Positions 19,027 to 28,000 of a stretch of 64,000 nt of DNA are shown piece by piece. How positions within the stretch are numbered: the stretch's first letter is position 1; the number at the start of each line of letters is the position of its first letter. Source of the DNA: an uncultured Paenibacillaceae bacterium (GTDB taxonomy: Bacteria; Bacillota; Bacilli; Paenibacillales; K13); the NCBI GenBank assembly GCA_913056365.1, contig CAJXLT010000003.1:124001-188000 (forward strand), given 5' to 3'. The notes under the pieces are model-generated. The model saw only the letters and a list, made by a program, of their open reading frames with translations. It did no database searches and was not told where the DNA came from. The translations under genes and the position numbers were made by a program.

Positions 19027-20340
19027 ATGAAAAAAATAGTACTGCTAATCGCCATCATTCTCGGATTAGTTGGTTGTAGCTCGCCATCGCCTGAACCGGA
19101 AGGACCTGTTACGCTGAAGGTGCTTGTATGGAATGAGGAGTTGTTCTACGACAGGTATGGGAAATACTTCATTGCGGTACATCCCGATTATGAATTGGAT
19201 ATCGTGTCCGTACTCGATCATATGGAACGGTCGGGAGATAATGTGAATGACGTATTGGATCAGTTACTAAAGCGGGAACGACCGGATGTGCTTGTTGTTC
19301 CTATGAATGAGTACGCGCTGTTAAGGGAGCAGGGACAACTAAGTGCGCTATCGATCTGGATAGTTAGAGATGAGTTGTTGGATGTGCAGTCTTTCGCACC
19401 TGCGGTGATGAATTATCTGCAGGACGATCAGGAGGAGGTACACGGCTTGGCACCTGTGTTCACAGGCAGAGCTCTGTACATGAACAAACAGCTGTTTGCC
19501 AATGAAGGGATTCCGTTGCCGACCGACCGGTTGACTTGGGAGGAAGTGTTCGCCCTTGCGCAGCGGTTTGCGGACAGCGGCGGTGATGAGGTGATTGGCT
19601 TGTATCATCATCGTGCGGAGAATCCATATTTGATGTCACTATATGTAGGCGAGGGAAGCGGCTTGTCTCTCTATCAAGACGATGCATTCACGCTCCATAC
19701 TGAAGCGTGGACACAAGTATTCGAGAGCGTCACTGCTTGCTTGCGAAGTGGTGCGTGCTCGGATGGACAGCAGAGCGAAAACAACGATCGCTTGAATCGA
19801 GAAGCTGTGGAACAATCGAATATGCCGTTTCTTACAGGAAACTTCGCTATGGCCGTGGATGACTCTACCTTGTATAGAACGCTGATGACCGAACCGGAAC
19901 GGTACAGTCATCTAGAGTGGGCAGTCGTTCCACTCCCTACGAGCGCAGCCCATCCCGATCTCGGCAACGTAGTGCAGATGCATGATGTATTTGCTCTTCC
20001 AGCGGATGCACCGCAAGCCGCACAGGGCTGGGAACTGATCCGCTATGTGAGCAGCGAGGAGTATGCTAAGCTGCTGCCGCAGCTGAATCCGATCGCTCTG
20101 CCTGTCAGAGTGCCGGATGAGCAGAACGATGGACTGTCAGCCTTCTATGAGTTGGAACGTACGGTGAATGGAATGGCTGAGTCGCTGCGGAAGCTCCCGT
20201 ACGATGTGCTAATACGAATGGATGAGCTATCGCCCACCTATATGGAGGCAATGTCGTCAGGGCGAATGACTGTGACAGATGCCTTGGAGGAATTGGAAGC
20301 GGAGCTTCAGACGACGTATGACGCGGCTAAGACGGAGTGA
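19027..20340 (+). CDS. Extracellular solute-binding lipoprotein (ABC transporter type)
   Basis: A 437-residue lipoprotein: signal peptide with lipobox LVGC (lipidated Cys near residue 17), then a type 1 solute-binding fold. Family-typical stretches include VTLKVLVWNEE near the start, GLAPVFTGRALYMNKQLFANEG, LTWEEVFALAQRFAD and DDSTLYRTL. Such proteins usually deliver oligosaccharides to an ABC importer, but no permease or ATPase gene is adjacent, so the partner is elsewhere or it acts as a sensor accessory. ATG 19027 has GAAGGTGA ten bases upstream. A weak hairpin (GCAATTC-GGAA-GAATTGC, 20378-20395) follows the gene. Confidence 0.88.
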   Translation: MKKIVLLIAIILGLVGCSSPSPEPEGPVTLKVLVWNEELFYDRYGKYFIAVHPDYELDIVSVLDHMERSGDNVNDVLDQLLKRERPDVLVVPMNEYALLREQGQLSALSIWIVRDELLDVQSFAPAVMNYLQDDQEEVHGLAPVFTGRALYMNKQLFANEGIPLPTDRLTWEEVFALAQRFADSGGDEVIGLYHHRAENPYLMSLYVGEGSGLSLYQDDAFTLHTEAWTQVFESVTACLRSGACSDGQQSENNDRLNREAVEQSNMPFLTGNFAMAVDDSTLYRTLMTEPERYSHLEWAVVPLPTSAAHPDLGNVVQMHDVFALPADAPQAAQGWELIRYVSSEEYAKLLPQLNPIALPVRVPDEQNDGLSAFYELERTVNGMAESLRKLPYDVLIRMDELSPTYMEAMSSGRMTVTDALEELEAELQTTYDAAKTE

Positions 20341-20463
20341 GTGTGAACTGATTCGAATAAGCCTGGATCCATCACCGCAATTCGGAAGAATTGCTTGAGA
20401 TGATTCCGTGCTACAATCTCCTTAGACCGGTATAGCGTGCAGCCTACGAAGGAGGGGACAAAG

Positions 20464-20715
20464 TTGAAGCGAACAATTGTATTCGTTCATAGCGCAGGCG
20501 CCCAAGGACCAGGTGAAGGAAGTGATGGATTGCTCGATCACTTGTCACAGACACTGGGAACGGAGTATGCAGTCCATCATCCGCGGATGCCAGACCCGTC
20601 GGCGCCAAGTTGTCGTGCTTGGCAAGACAGATTAGAACAGGAGCTGGCATCTATCGACGGAGAGGTTGAGGTTGTGCTTATTGGTCATTCGTTGGGCGGT
20701 TCGGTTATTGTTCTA
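20464..20715 (+). pseudogene. Truncated alpha/beta hydrolase
   Basis: Starting at TTG 20464 (GGAGGGG six bases upstream) the frame encodes the first 80-odd residues of a small serine hydrolase (RBBP9/YdeN-like): TIVFVHSAGA near the N-terminus and the nucleophile elbow GHSLGGS near residue 80. Immediately after, the protein likeness stops and the frame runs antisense through the end of the convergent DoxX gene to 20958. The acid and histidine of the triad and about 100 residues are missing. The likely cause is a deletion that fused the 5' half of the hydrolase to the 3' end of the DoxX gene. The translation start looks intact, so a nonfunctional product may still be made. Confidence 0.75.
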
Positions 20716-21285
20716 TTGCTCGTCTGCTTGAGACTGGTCAGCTCGTTGCGCATCACGACCCCATGGTGTGCCGAGCAGCGGCAGCGCCCAACGGTCGAGC
20801 CCAATCCAGCCTGCGTTCTTCCAAGCGAGCACCAGCCAGGTAGCGAGGATGAACAAGAGCGGATTCGTGCTGAGCGTTCCAGCGAACAGGAAGCTGACAT
20901 TCATCACGCCGCCGAAAAATGCAGCAATACCGGTCAACAGCCCCAGGACCAAGCCTAGTCCGACTAGCAATTCTCCGAAAGCGACCATATACCCGAACAG
21001 CGCGGCATTAGGCAGCACAGCGTTCTCCAGGAAGCTGGCATACCAGCCTGTGACGTCGCCTCCTTCTTCGGCCTTCGCCAAGGCTCCATTCACAAATCCT
21101 TTAATAGCTGCCCCTGCATTGTCTCCGGTCCAAGCGTCGCTTGTGACTTTTTTCCATCCTGCAGTCAGCCATGCATACCCTACATACAGCCGAATCAGAA
21201 GCCAGATCCAAGCTGCCCGCGTACTGCCGAATAAGAACCGAGACACCGGATTCTCGGGGATAATCACATGATTTTGTCTGCTCAT
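20713..21285 (-). CDS. DoxX-family membrane protein
   Basis: A 190-residue integral membrane protein with four hydrophobic segments (WIWLLIRLYVGYAWLTAGW; LFGYMVAFGELLVGLGLVLG; FFGGVMNVSFLFAG; LFILATWLVLAW) and the DoxX/MauE-like pattern YVGYAWLTAGWKK and GELLVGLGLVLGL. DoxX proteins relate to quinone-linked sulfur oxidation and oxidative-stress complexes, but the exact reaction here is unknown. The start at 21285 has GGAGGAG eight bases upstream. The gene has an Fnr-type box in its promoter, shared in design with the divergent haemoglobin gene. Its C-terminal tail abuts a truncated hydrolase and may have been altered by that deletion. Confidence 0.88.
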   Translation of the reverse strand: MSRQNHVIIPENPVSRFLFGSTRAAWIWLLIRLYVGYAWLTAGWKKVTSDAWTGDNAGAAIKGFVNGALAKAEEGGDVTGWYASFLENAVLPNAALFGYMVAFGELLVGLGLVLGLLTGIAAFFGGVMNVSFLFAGTLSTNPLLFILATWLVLAWKNAGWIGLDRWALPLLGTPWGRDAQRADQSQADEQ

Positions 21286-21355
21286 AAGAACTCCTCCTAA
21301 CGTAAGCGTGATGCCGCTTGCTTCCTGCACCATCGCTTTGTGATTGATTAAGGCA

Positions 21356-21398
21356 AGTATAGCAAAGAAAACAAAATACCAGTGTGACTTTTCTCACA
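21356..21398 (-). promoter_or_regulatory. Fnr-type box and -10 of the DoxX gene
   Basis: TGTGA-CTTTTC-TCACA lies at 21383-21398 (centre 21390.5). On the minus strand TATACT (21361-21356) is a good -10, predicting a start near 21349, so the box is centred at about -41.5, the class II activator position. TGTGA-N6-TCACA is the known Bacillus Fnr consensus. Confidence 0.75.
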
Positions 21399-21498
21399 GT
21401 AGACGAACGATTGATCACTTATAAGTATGTCGGCTGAGTCCGTTTCATAAGGATAAACTTCTGCAGATTATGAAATAGACGCTGCTGTTACGCAATAA

Positions 21499-21541
21499 TG
21501 TGATCGACCTCACAACAGGGCATCCGCATCGGCGCTACAAT
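21499..21541 (+). promoter_or_regulatory. Fnr-type box and -10 of the truncated haemoglobin gene
   Basis: TGTGA-TCGACC-TCACA lies at 21499-21514 (centre 21506.5), followed by a -10 TACAAT at 21536-21541. The predicted start near 21548 again puts the box at -41.5. The arrangement mirrors that of the divergent DoxX gene, with different N6 cores. Confidence 0.75.
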
Positions 21542-21576
21542 GGCAATAACCTTTAATCGAACAGGAGGGTATATGT

Positions 21577-21990
21577 ATGCATATGGAATCTGGCGCGACA
21601 TTGTATGAGGATATCGGGGGAGCGGAGACGATTGAACGGTTAGTGCGTGCCTTCTACCCGAAGGTGTATGAAGATCCGTACTTGTCTCCGTTGTTCCCGG
21701 ATGGGGTGGAAGACATTATGGAGAAGCAACGATTGTTCCTGACACAATTCACAGGAGGACCGCCGCTCTATTCTAACTTATACGGCCCTCCCCGCATGAG
21801 GCAGCGTCATCTGGCTTTTGCCGTGACCCCGCGCAGAGCGCAGGCATGGCTGCGCTGCATGCAAGAGGCGATGGACGAGATCGGCATGAGCGGACCGGCG
21901 CGACAGTATTTCTACGAGCGGTTGACCCAGGTTGCCGGCATTATGGTGAATACACCGGATGAGACTAGTCAAGTGTCAGATGGCGATTAA
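21577..21990 (+). CDS. Group II truncated haemoglobin
   Basis: A 137-residue globin of the GlbO/YjbI group: LYEDIGGAETIERLVRAFY (helices A/B with the B10 region Tyr), YEDPYLSPLFP, TQFTGGPPLY, and RMRQRHLAFAVTP holding the proximal His, then AWLRCMQEAMDE with the group II Trp at G8. These proteins bind O2 and NO and are linked to nitric-oxide or microaerobic stress. ATG 21577 has GGAGGG seven bases upstream. The Fnr-type box suggests induction when oxygen is low. The C-terminal tail PDETSQVSDGD is non-conserved. Confidence 0.93.
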   Translation: MHMESGATLYEDIGGAETIERLVRAFYPKVYEDPYLSPLFPDGVEDIMEKQRLFLTQFTGGPPLYSNLYGPPRMRQRHLAFAVTPRRAQAWLRCMQEAMDEIGMSGPARQYFYERLTQVAGIMVNTPDETSQVSDGD

Positions 21991-22020
21991 TCAATAGAGG
22001 AAATACACCGTTGACGACGA

Positions 22021-23028
22021 TTAATCGGAAGCATGGACAAGCTGCTGCACGGCAGGCAGGTAATGCTCCATTACTTCCATATGATGGACGAGCACGCTGA
22101 CGAATTCATCTGTCTCCCATACACGGCTATTGAGCAAGGTGGAACGGTAGCGGAGCTCGCCATTCTCCTCGTCTAACTCAAAGCTGCCATAGATCAGATC
22201 GAAATTCTCATTCATGAACTGCAATGCAGTTTCTTCGAGTAAGTACGGCGGGATTAAGATTGGAAATGCGGAATACACAACGATCACTTGCTGTTCTTCT
22301 TCCACACGAATGACGGAAACCCACGTACCTAACGGATGCGCGAACTGCATACGAATGAGCGTATCCTCCACGACTTCACAGCGTATCTCTCTGTCTTGCA
22401 AGTACTGTGCAATTCGCGTGATGCGCGCATTCGTACTATGATCAGCTGCTGGTGGTTCGCCATCGCTGGAATCGCTGGAATCCCCGCTGATACGGGCTGG
22501 TTCCTGATGATGCGGATCGTCGCCGAACTGCTCAGCCCACAGTGTTAGCATGCTTGCCGTCAAGCTGTCGCCCTCTGCTGATTCCGGAGACGGCTCAGCG
22601 TGCTGCCTCACTTCCAGTGCAAGCCAGCATTCGCTCTGATTGAGCAGCGGTTGTCCGGCATCGTTGTCTGTACTGTCGGCAACTAATGCCTGCACGACGT
22701 CCCCGGCAGCAGCACCCCGCTCTGCCAGACTTCGCTGCATATCCGGTCGCAGCATCGCCCGGATCTCGATAGGGCGGTCCGGCTTGAATTCGGGCTGTCT
22801 TCTCCCTATGTACACGTTGTGAAACAGATGGAACCATTCATGCGCTACTATCGCTACTCCCGTATTATAGGAAACTTCCATAACAAGCTCACACCAGACA
22901 GTTGTATCGCTAGTCTGATAGACCACTTGCTGCACAATAGCATCCACCGTTTCGCCAGACAACGTGCGGAACGAGACGGGAAACGGCTGATCGATACGGG
23001 ATGGTTCATAGCTGTCGGATGTATGCAT
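22021..23028 (-). CDS. YbjN-domain (secretion-chaperone-like fold) protein
   Basis: A 335-residue protein in three parts. Residues 1-95 form an unassigned globular domain (YNTGVAIVAHEWFHLFHNVYI). Residues about 95-190 are acidic and low-complexity (SGDSSDSSDGEPP). The C-terminal 135 residues (from RITRIAQYLQDREIRCEVVE to the end) resemble YbjN domains, whose fold is that of type III secretion chaperones, with RMQFAHPLGTWVSVIRVEEE as the sheet. ATG 23028 is preferred because AAGGTGG lies ten bases upstream. It lies beside the candidate injection-system cargo gene, transcribed away from it, so a chaperone role for the contractile system is possible but unproven. Confidence 0.6.
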   Translation of the reverse strand: MHTSDSYEPSRIDQPFPVSFRTLSGETVDAIVQQVVYQTSDTTVWCELVMEVSYNTGVAIVAHEWFHLFHNVYIGRRQPEFKPDRPIEIRAMLRPDMQRSLAERGAAAGDVVQALVADSTDNDAGQPLLNQSECWLALEVRQHAEPSPESAEGDSLTASMLTLWAEQFGDDPHHQEPARISGDSSDSSDGEPPAADHSTNARITRIAQYLQDREIRCEVVEDTLIRMQFAHPLGTWVSVIRVEEEQQVIVVYSAFPILIPPYLLEETALQFMNENFDLIYGSFELDEENGELRYRSTLLNSRVWETDEFVSVLVHHMEVMEHYLPAVQQLVHASD

Positions 23029-23201
23029 GCCTCTCACACCACCTTGCTTTTTTATTTTCTCTATCTGTTACTGCTTAACTCCGGCTTGCTGCTTGGTTAC
23101 GGTCGATGGTCCTTGCTGATGATAACACTGCTGCTATGATGATTGGAAGTAAGTTCAACGGACATCGGTGAGGCTGTCGATTCATTGTGAATATACGACA
23201 C

Positions 23202-23379
23202 TTGTACGAAACATCGTACAAATATGTTCGCAACTGATTTCGACGTGCAGGTATTGAACGATTTATCGTACAAATTTCCGTAATAGTCATGGAGATACGC
23301 TGATTTTGTATGAAGGATCGTATAAAAATGGTTCATATACACCGTCATGGCTAGATTTTGTATGACAAATCGTACAAAT
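23202..23379. repeat. Family C palindrome array with exact 52-bp period
   Basis: Four imperfect palindromes of the form TTGTACGA-N3/4-ATCGTACAA start at 23202, 23254, 23306 and 23358, each exactly 52 bp after the previous one. Copies 1 and 4 are closest to the ideal; copy 2 has TTGAACGA and copy 3 has TTGTATGA/TCGTATAA. The 30-base spacers differ in sequence. Confidence 0.85.
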
Positions 23380-23822
23380 TAAGCTCAAGACGATCCGTCC
23401 ACAACGAATAGACAGCTTCATCCACGGATGACTTTAAGCGCTGAATGGATTGGTCAAAAAGACGTTTTTTTGCCGCTAGCGGTCATCGGCGACCGTTAAA
23501 AATCAAAAGTTTGTCTTTATTCGCTCTTATGGACACGAGTGACGTCACAATTTCAACTTGCTGACCCAGTCATTCTTTCCGTTCCCCACCGCTGCTCTTT
23601 CCGCCCCGGATAGCTTACTCGAGTCCATTACAACATGCACGTAACAGCAGATTTCGAGCAGGTAAGTAGTAACCTCTATCTTCTCTACTTCATGCTAGTC
23701 TCTTGAGTACTGCTTATATAGGCATGATGGCCTATGTGTGGTATGATTTTTATTATACATAACTAGCTGGCAATCGTGTGACGGAATCTGTAGAAATTGC
23801 AATGATGAGACTGATTCGGATA
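23380..23822. other. Gene-free region upstream of the injection-system locus
   Basis: No credible gene. A dyad ATAGGC-N6-GCCTAT (23718-23735) lies just upstream of possible -10 elements TATGAT (23742-23747) and TATTAT (23751-23756), about 75-90 bases before the next start codon, so it may be an operator for the candidate cargo gene. No good -35 accompanies them. A second weak dyad CGGTC-ATCGGC-GACCG lies around 23480-23500. Confidence 0.4.
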
Positions 23823-23833
23823 AGGAGGCTGCC

Positions 23834-25000
23834 ATGCTTCTGGAACGGTTGACACATAGATCTCGAGCGAGCTCAGGCAAGAAGCAGAAGGCGGACCAGG
23901 ATGCCGCAGAAGTAATGCCGCTTCAGCAAATGTACGGGAACAGGGCTGTCGGCAGAATGCTGAAGGCATTGCACACAGAGGAAGGCGAGACGGAGCAGCG
24001 CGCAGATACGGTTGCCGATCAGCACCGGCGGCTAAGTCTGGAGCAATTCGCCGCGTCGATTGGCTCGGCACAAGTGCTTCGTATCGCAGCGAAGGATATG
24101 AAGCGGCAGGCGAACGTGAATGTGTCCGGTGTGGATACACCCGTCCATAAGGCGAATGCCTCCGGTCTGCTCGCGCCGTACAAGGAAATTGTGCTCTGGT
24201 TGAATTACAAGGCGAATATGCAAGGCGAATCGCCGCTGATGAAACGGTTCGAAGCGCTGTCGATTCCGCAGAAGAAGCTGGCGCTCTATCGGATGGCTGG
24301 CAGCGGCAAGCTCGAATTCAAACAGTTCATCCGTGCGATGACGCTGTACAATCAATTGGAGAGATGGGTGAATTGGAAAGCGTTCCAGTCAGCTGTTAGT
24401 GAAGCGAGACAGGTTCGGACAGATCAGCTGAGCGAGGACACGATGCAGCAGCTCTTCGGTGACGAGCAGACTAGCAGCACCACGCAGGATGACGGGGCAG
24501 CATCTATGCTGCAGGGCGGTCTGTCGGCTCTCTTCGCAGGCATAGGCATGCTTGGCTTGTTCGCAAGCGATGAAGAAGAGGAGCAGCCGGCGAAGCAGGA
24601 GAGCGCGGTGAAGCGAAGCACGATTGCGGAGCTGGCAGCGCAGGGTTCGCTCGGCATGCTGCTGCTCGGTGACGCCAGTGTGAAGGACAATGCTGCGGCG
24701 ATTCGTACATTCGATCAGCAACGCGGCACGAAGGAGGCGATTGTCGATCGGTATGTTCGCATGCCGAGCGGCTTGAAGGGAGATGCCGCCGCATCGATGC
24801 GCTCGCGCATGTTGGCGCAGTATGGATTCGCATCATCCAGTGATTGCTATGCGCGCTTGATGCAAGAGCTGGCGCGCTTCGTTCATACGAAGGCAGTGCT
24901 GGAGAAGGCTCCGGCTTATGCGGCATTACTAAGTGAACTTGGCATGAAGCCGGGACCGGATCAAGCGGAAGCAGCGACAATTGCGAAGCGCTGGCTGTAA
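23834..25000 (+). CDS. Candidate eCIS cargo/effector with LQxxYGN motif
   Basis: A 388-residue protein without a domain I can name. Residues 29-43 read PLQQMYGNRAVGRML. Motifs of this form (LQxxYGNxAVxRL) are characteristic of the N-terminal region of proteins encoded in extracellular contractile injection loci, including DUF4157-type effectors. The first 28 residues are basic and polar, as expected for a flexible loading signal. Residues about 225-245 (QGGLSALFAGIGMLGLFAS) form the only hydrophobic, Gly-rich, membrane-active-looking segment, followed by DEEEEQ. The remainder is helical, with no catalytic signature. AGGAGG lies five bases before ATG 23834. It heads the locus about 6.6 kb before the AAA ATPase, and the next gene follows after 60 bases. 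Cargo status is an inference. Confidence 0.55.
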   Translation: MLLERLTHRSRASSGKKQKADQDAAEVMPLQQMYGNRAVGRMLKALHTEEGETEQRADTVADQHRRLSLEQFAASIGSAQVLRIAAKDMKRQANVNVSGVDTPVHKANASGLLAPYKEIVLWLNYKANMQGESPLMKRFEALSIPQKKLALYRMAGSGKLEFKQFIRAMTLYNQLERWVNWKAFQSAVSEARQVRTDQLSEDTMQQLFGDEQTSSTTQDDGAASMLQGGLSALFAGIGMLGLFASDEEEEQPAKQESAVKRSTIAELAAQGSLGMLLLGDASVKDNAAAIRTFDQQRGTKEAIVDRYVRMPSGLKGDAAASMRSRMLAQYGFASSSDCYARLMQELARFVHTKAVLEKAPAYAALLSELGMKPGPDQAEAATIAKRWL

Positions 25001-25060
25001 GGAATATCTGGTAGGAAGCAACTATTTTGCATGAAGTAGATAGAAGGTGGGCAGCAAGGG

Positions 25061-28000
25061 ATGGCAGGCATACAAGGGTTATTTAATCTCAGATATGAAG
25101 ACAGGCGGAAGGTTTGGTTCTTAGGGACGGTATTCTTCCTTGCGGGTCTGGCGGAGATGGTGAACTATACTTCGTTCATGGCGATATTCAACAGCCGTGT
25201 CGGCACACAGTACTTGCCCTTGATGTATCTGCTCGAGGCGCTTGTGCTGCCGCTCGAGGGCTGGCTGCTCTCCTATCTGTCTCAGCGATGGAGCAAGCAG
25301 CGGTTCATGATCGCCATGTATGTCCTATTTATCGGGATTGGCGTGGCGAATGGCGTCGTATTGCTCGTGTTCCGAAGCATCGGTTATGAATGGATCGGCT
25401 TCTATGTGCTTCTGTTCTTGACCTCGAATTTCGTCGTTCGCCAACAGACCTTGCTCATGTGGAGTACGGCGTTCGACCTGTGTCCGACACAGCAGGCGAA
25501 GCGTGTCATGCCGGTATTCGTACTGCTTGCGATCGTAGGCGGTATCGCGGCAGGTATATTCTCCAACGTGCTTGCGCCAGTGCTCGGACCGGAATGGCTG
25601 TATATGCTTGCGGTATTGTTCCTGCTTGCAGGCTTGCCGAATTTCCTTGGTGCGCTGAAGAAGTACTTGGCGCCGCTCACGTTCCAAGCGTCGGCAGATG
25701 AGGAACAGAACACTTCCCGTTCTGTTTGGTACTATGTGAGGGAGACGCTTCGCTCGCCGTTCTTGTTGACGGTGATCGGCATTATGACGTTGATGCCAGC
25801 AGCGTATTTCGTCATGGAGTATCAATATTTCACAACGGCACAGTCGGCATTTCCGAATGAGGCGGAGCTGACTTCGTTCTATGGATTGATGGTGTTCATC
25901 TTGTTCTGTGCAGCTTTCTTGCTTCAGGTGTTCGGAGCGAAGCTAATAGACAAGTTGGGTGCAAGCAATACGATTGTAGCGATATCGGCTGTCTTCATGG
26001 GCGGCTTCATGATGGTCAGTGTGCTCATCGATTCGCCAATGGCATTGGTGGCTGTGTCAATCGGCTACAGCTTGACTTATCTGCTGCTCTATTATTTCGC
26101 TGAGCCTAGCTACCAATTTTTCTTCAAGATGCTGCCGCTCCAGCATCGGGACGGCTTCCGGTATACAGCGCAAGGGATAGCCGCATCTGCAGGTATTCTG
26201 CTCGGCTCTGCCGTGTCCATGCTGCATTCGGGTGCAGGGTTGTCCTTGCTGTGGCAAGCTGTGATCGGTACAGTGATGACCGGCTTGCTGCTGTTGTTGG
26301 CCTGGTGTGGTCGGCAGCTGTACATTAAGGAGTTGGTCCGCTTCCTGCAAGTAGGCGCTTCAACGGTACAAGACTTCATGGGCGATATTGTGCAGACGAT
26401 GAAGCATGAGCGGGTGAAGCGTGCGCTGATGGATCAGCTGCGGCATCCTGATGAAACGGTGCAGAGAGTGACGCTTGAACTGTTCAGCAGCAACCCGGAC
26501 CCCGATGCGACTGACGCGCTTCTGCAGTATGCAGGAAGAGGCGGCGGTACATTGCGCGCACAGGCTATTGCAGCGATTCACTCACGCAGTTGGACGGTTG
26601 TCCCATCTGAACAACGGGATGAATGGATGACAGATCGTGTGGCGGAAGTGCGTGCGGCTGCTTATCGGCAACAGCTCGCCTCGGCCGACGAGGAACAGGA
26701 GAAGGGCAAGTGGGCGGCGCATGCTTGTACGGATGAAAGCCCGATCGTGCAAGTGGAAGGGCTGAGGGTGATGGCGGAGTCTGAGGACTGGCTGACCGCA
26801 CTCCGGCGGCTGCTTGGCGAGGGCGGGGAATCGGCGGTGCTCGCTTGTGAAGTGATTGGCGAGCGCAAGGCGCAGGCGTTGTTCCAGGAAGTGATGATGT
26901 GTCTCCTTGACCCGAGACCGGTGCTGCGGATTGCAGCGGTGAAGGCGATGGGCAAGATGGGCGGCACTGAGGTAGCGGCCAGCTTGACAGAGATGCTCGT
27001 CGGTGCCAATATGGAGCTGCGAACCGCCATTGAGGAAGCGCTGATTGACGCTGGACAGGAGGCATTGCCGGAGCTGACGCGCTTCGTCCATTCGCCGAAT
27101 GATGAGATATGGCGGACAGCTGTCACCGTCTTCCATGCGATCGGCTCGGACAAGGAGATTCGCGAGCTGGTCGTGCCTGCTTGTATTCGCAAGCTGCATG
27201 AGTTGCGGGCCAACGATTCCTTCGTCGCGCGCATCGAGGCTGGCGGTCAGGAGGACTGGATTCAGCTGGCTCGGCTGCGCAGTGAAGAGATGGGCAAGTC
27301 ACTGCTTGACATTATCTGGACAGTGATGGTTCGCTTCGGGGATGAGCGGTCGATTCCGCAGATTCGGCAAGCGGTGGAAAGCCCGGAAGAGGAAGTGCGC
27401 GATCACGGGCTGGAAATCTTATCAGAAGGACTGGGAGACAGCCGCTTGGCTTCGGCCCTGCTAGTGTACTATCAGCACCGTATGCGTGACCGCGCTGATA
27501 TTGGGCGTCGAGCCCCGGTTGCGATGGAATTGGATTCGGAGACAGCCGCTGCAACAGATCCTTGGCTGCAAGCGATCGCTATCAAATCGGGTGTGACAGA
27601 GGGGGAAGCGGAATTGGTGAACAATTGGGAGTACCTCAACGCCCTCGACAAGGTCGTCTTTCTGAAGCAGGTTGCCCTGTTCGAAGAGCTGGCGATTGAG
27701 GAGTTGGGCCGGATTGCCGGTATTGCGCATGAGAAGCGCTATGAGGAAGGACAATATCTAGTCACGCAAGACGCGAATCATTCATCCTTGATCGTCATCG
27801 TGGAAGGAAATGTGGAAATTAGCGGTACGATAGACGACGGTACACAAGGGACGCTGCGGATTGTCGGTGCTAGGCAGACGATCGGAGAAGCCGGTCTGTT
27901 CGACGATCATATGTCGCTTGTCTCGGCACAGGTATTGTTCGACGAAGCGCGCGTGCTGGAGATCGAAAAGGCTGAGATGGCCAGACTCGTCCGATTGTAT

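Noticed and set aside
20716-20958. C-terminal half of the hydrolase frame as real protein
   Set aside because: It is the antisense of the DoxX gene and has no hydrolase likeness.
23202-23379. Regularly spaced repeats as a CRISPR array
   Set aside because: The repeats are diverged, only about 22 bases long, few in number, and no cas genes are in the window.
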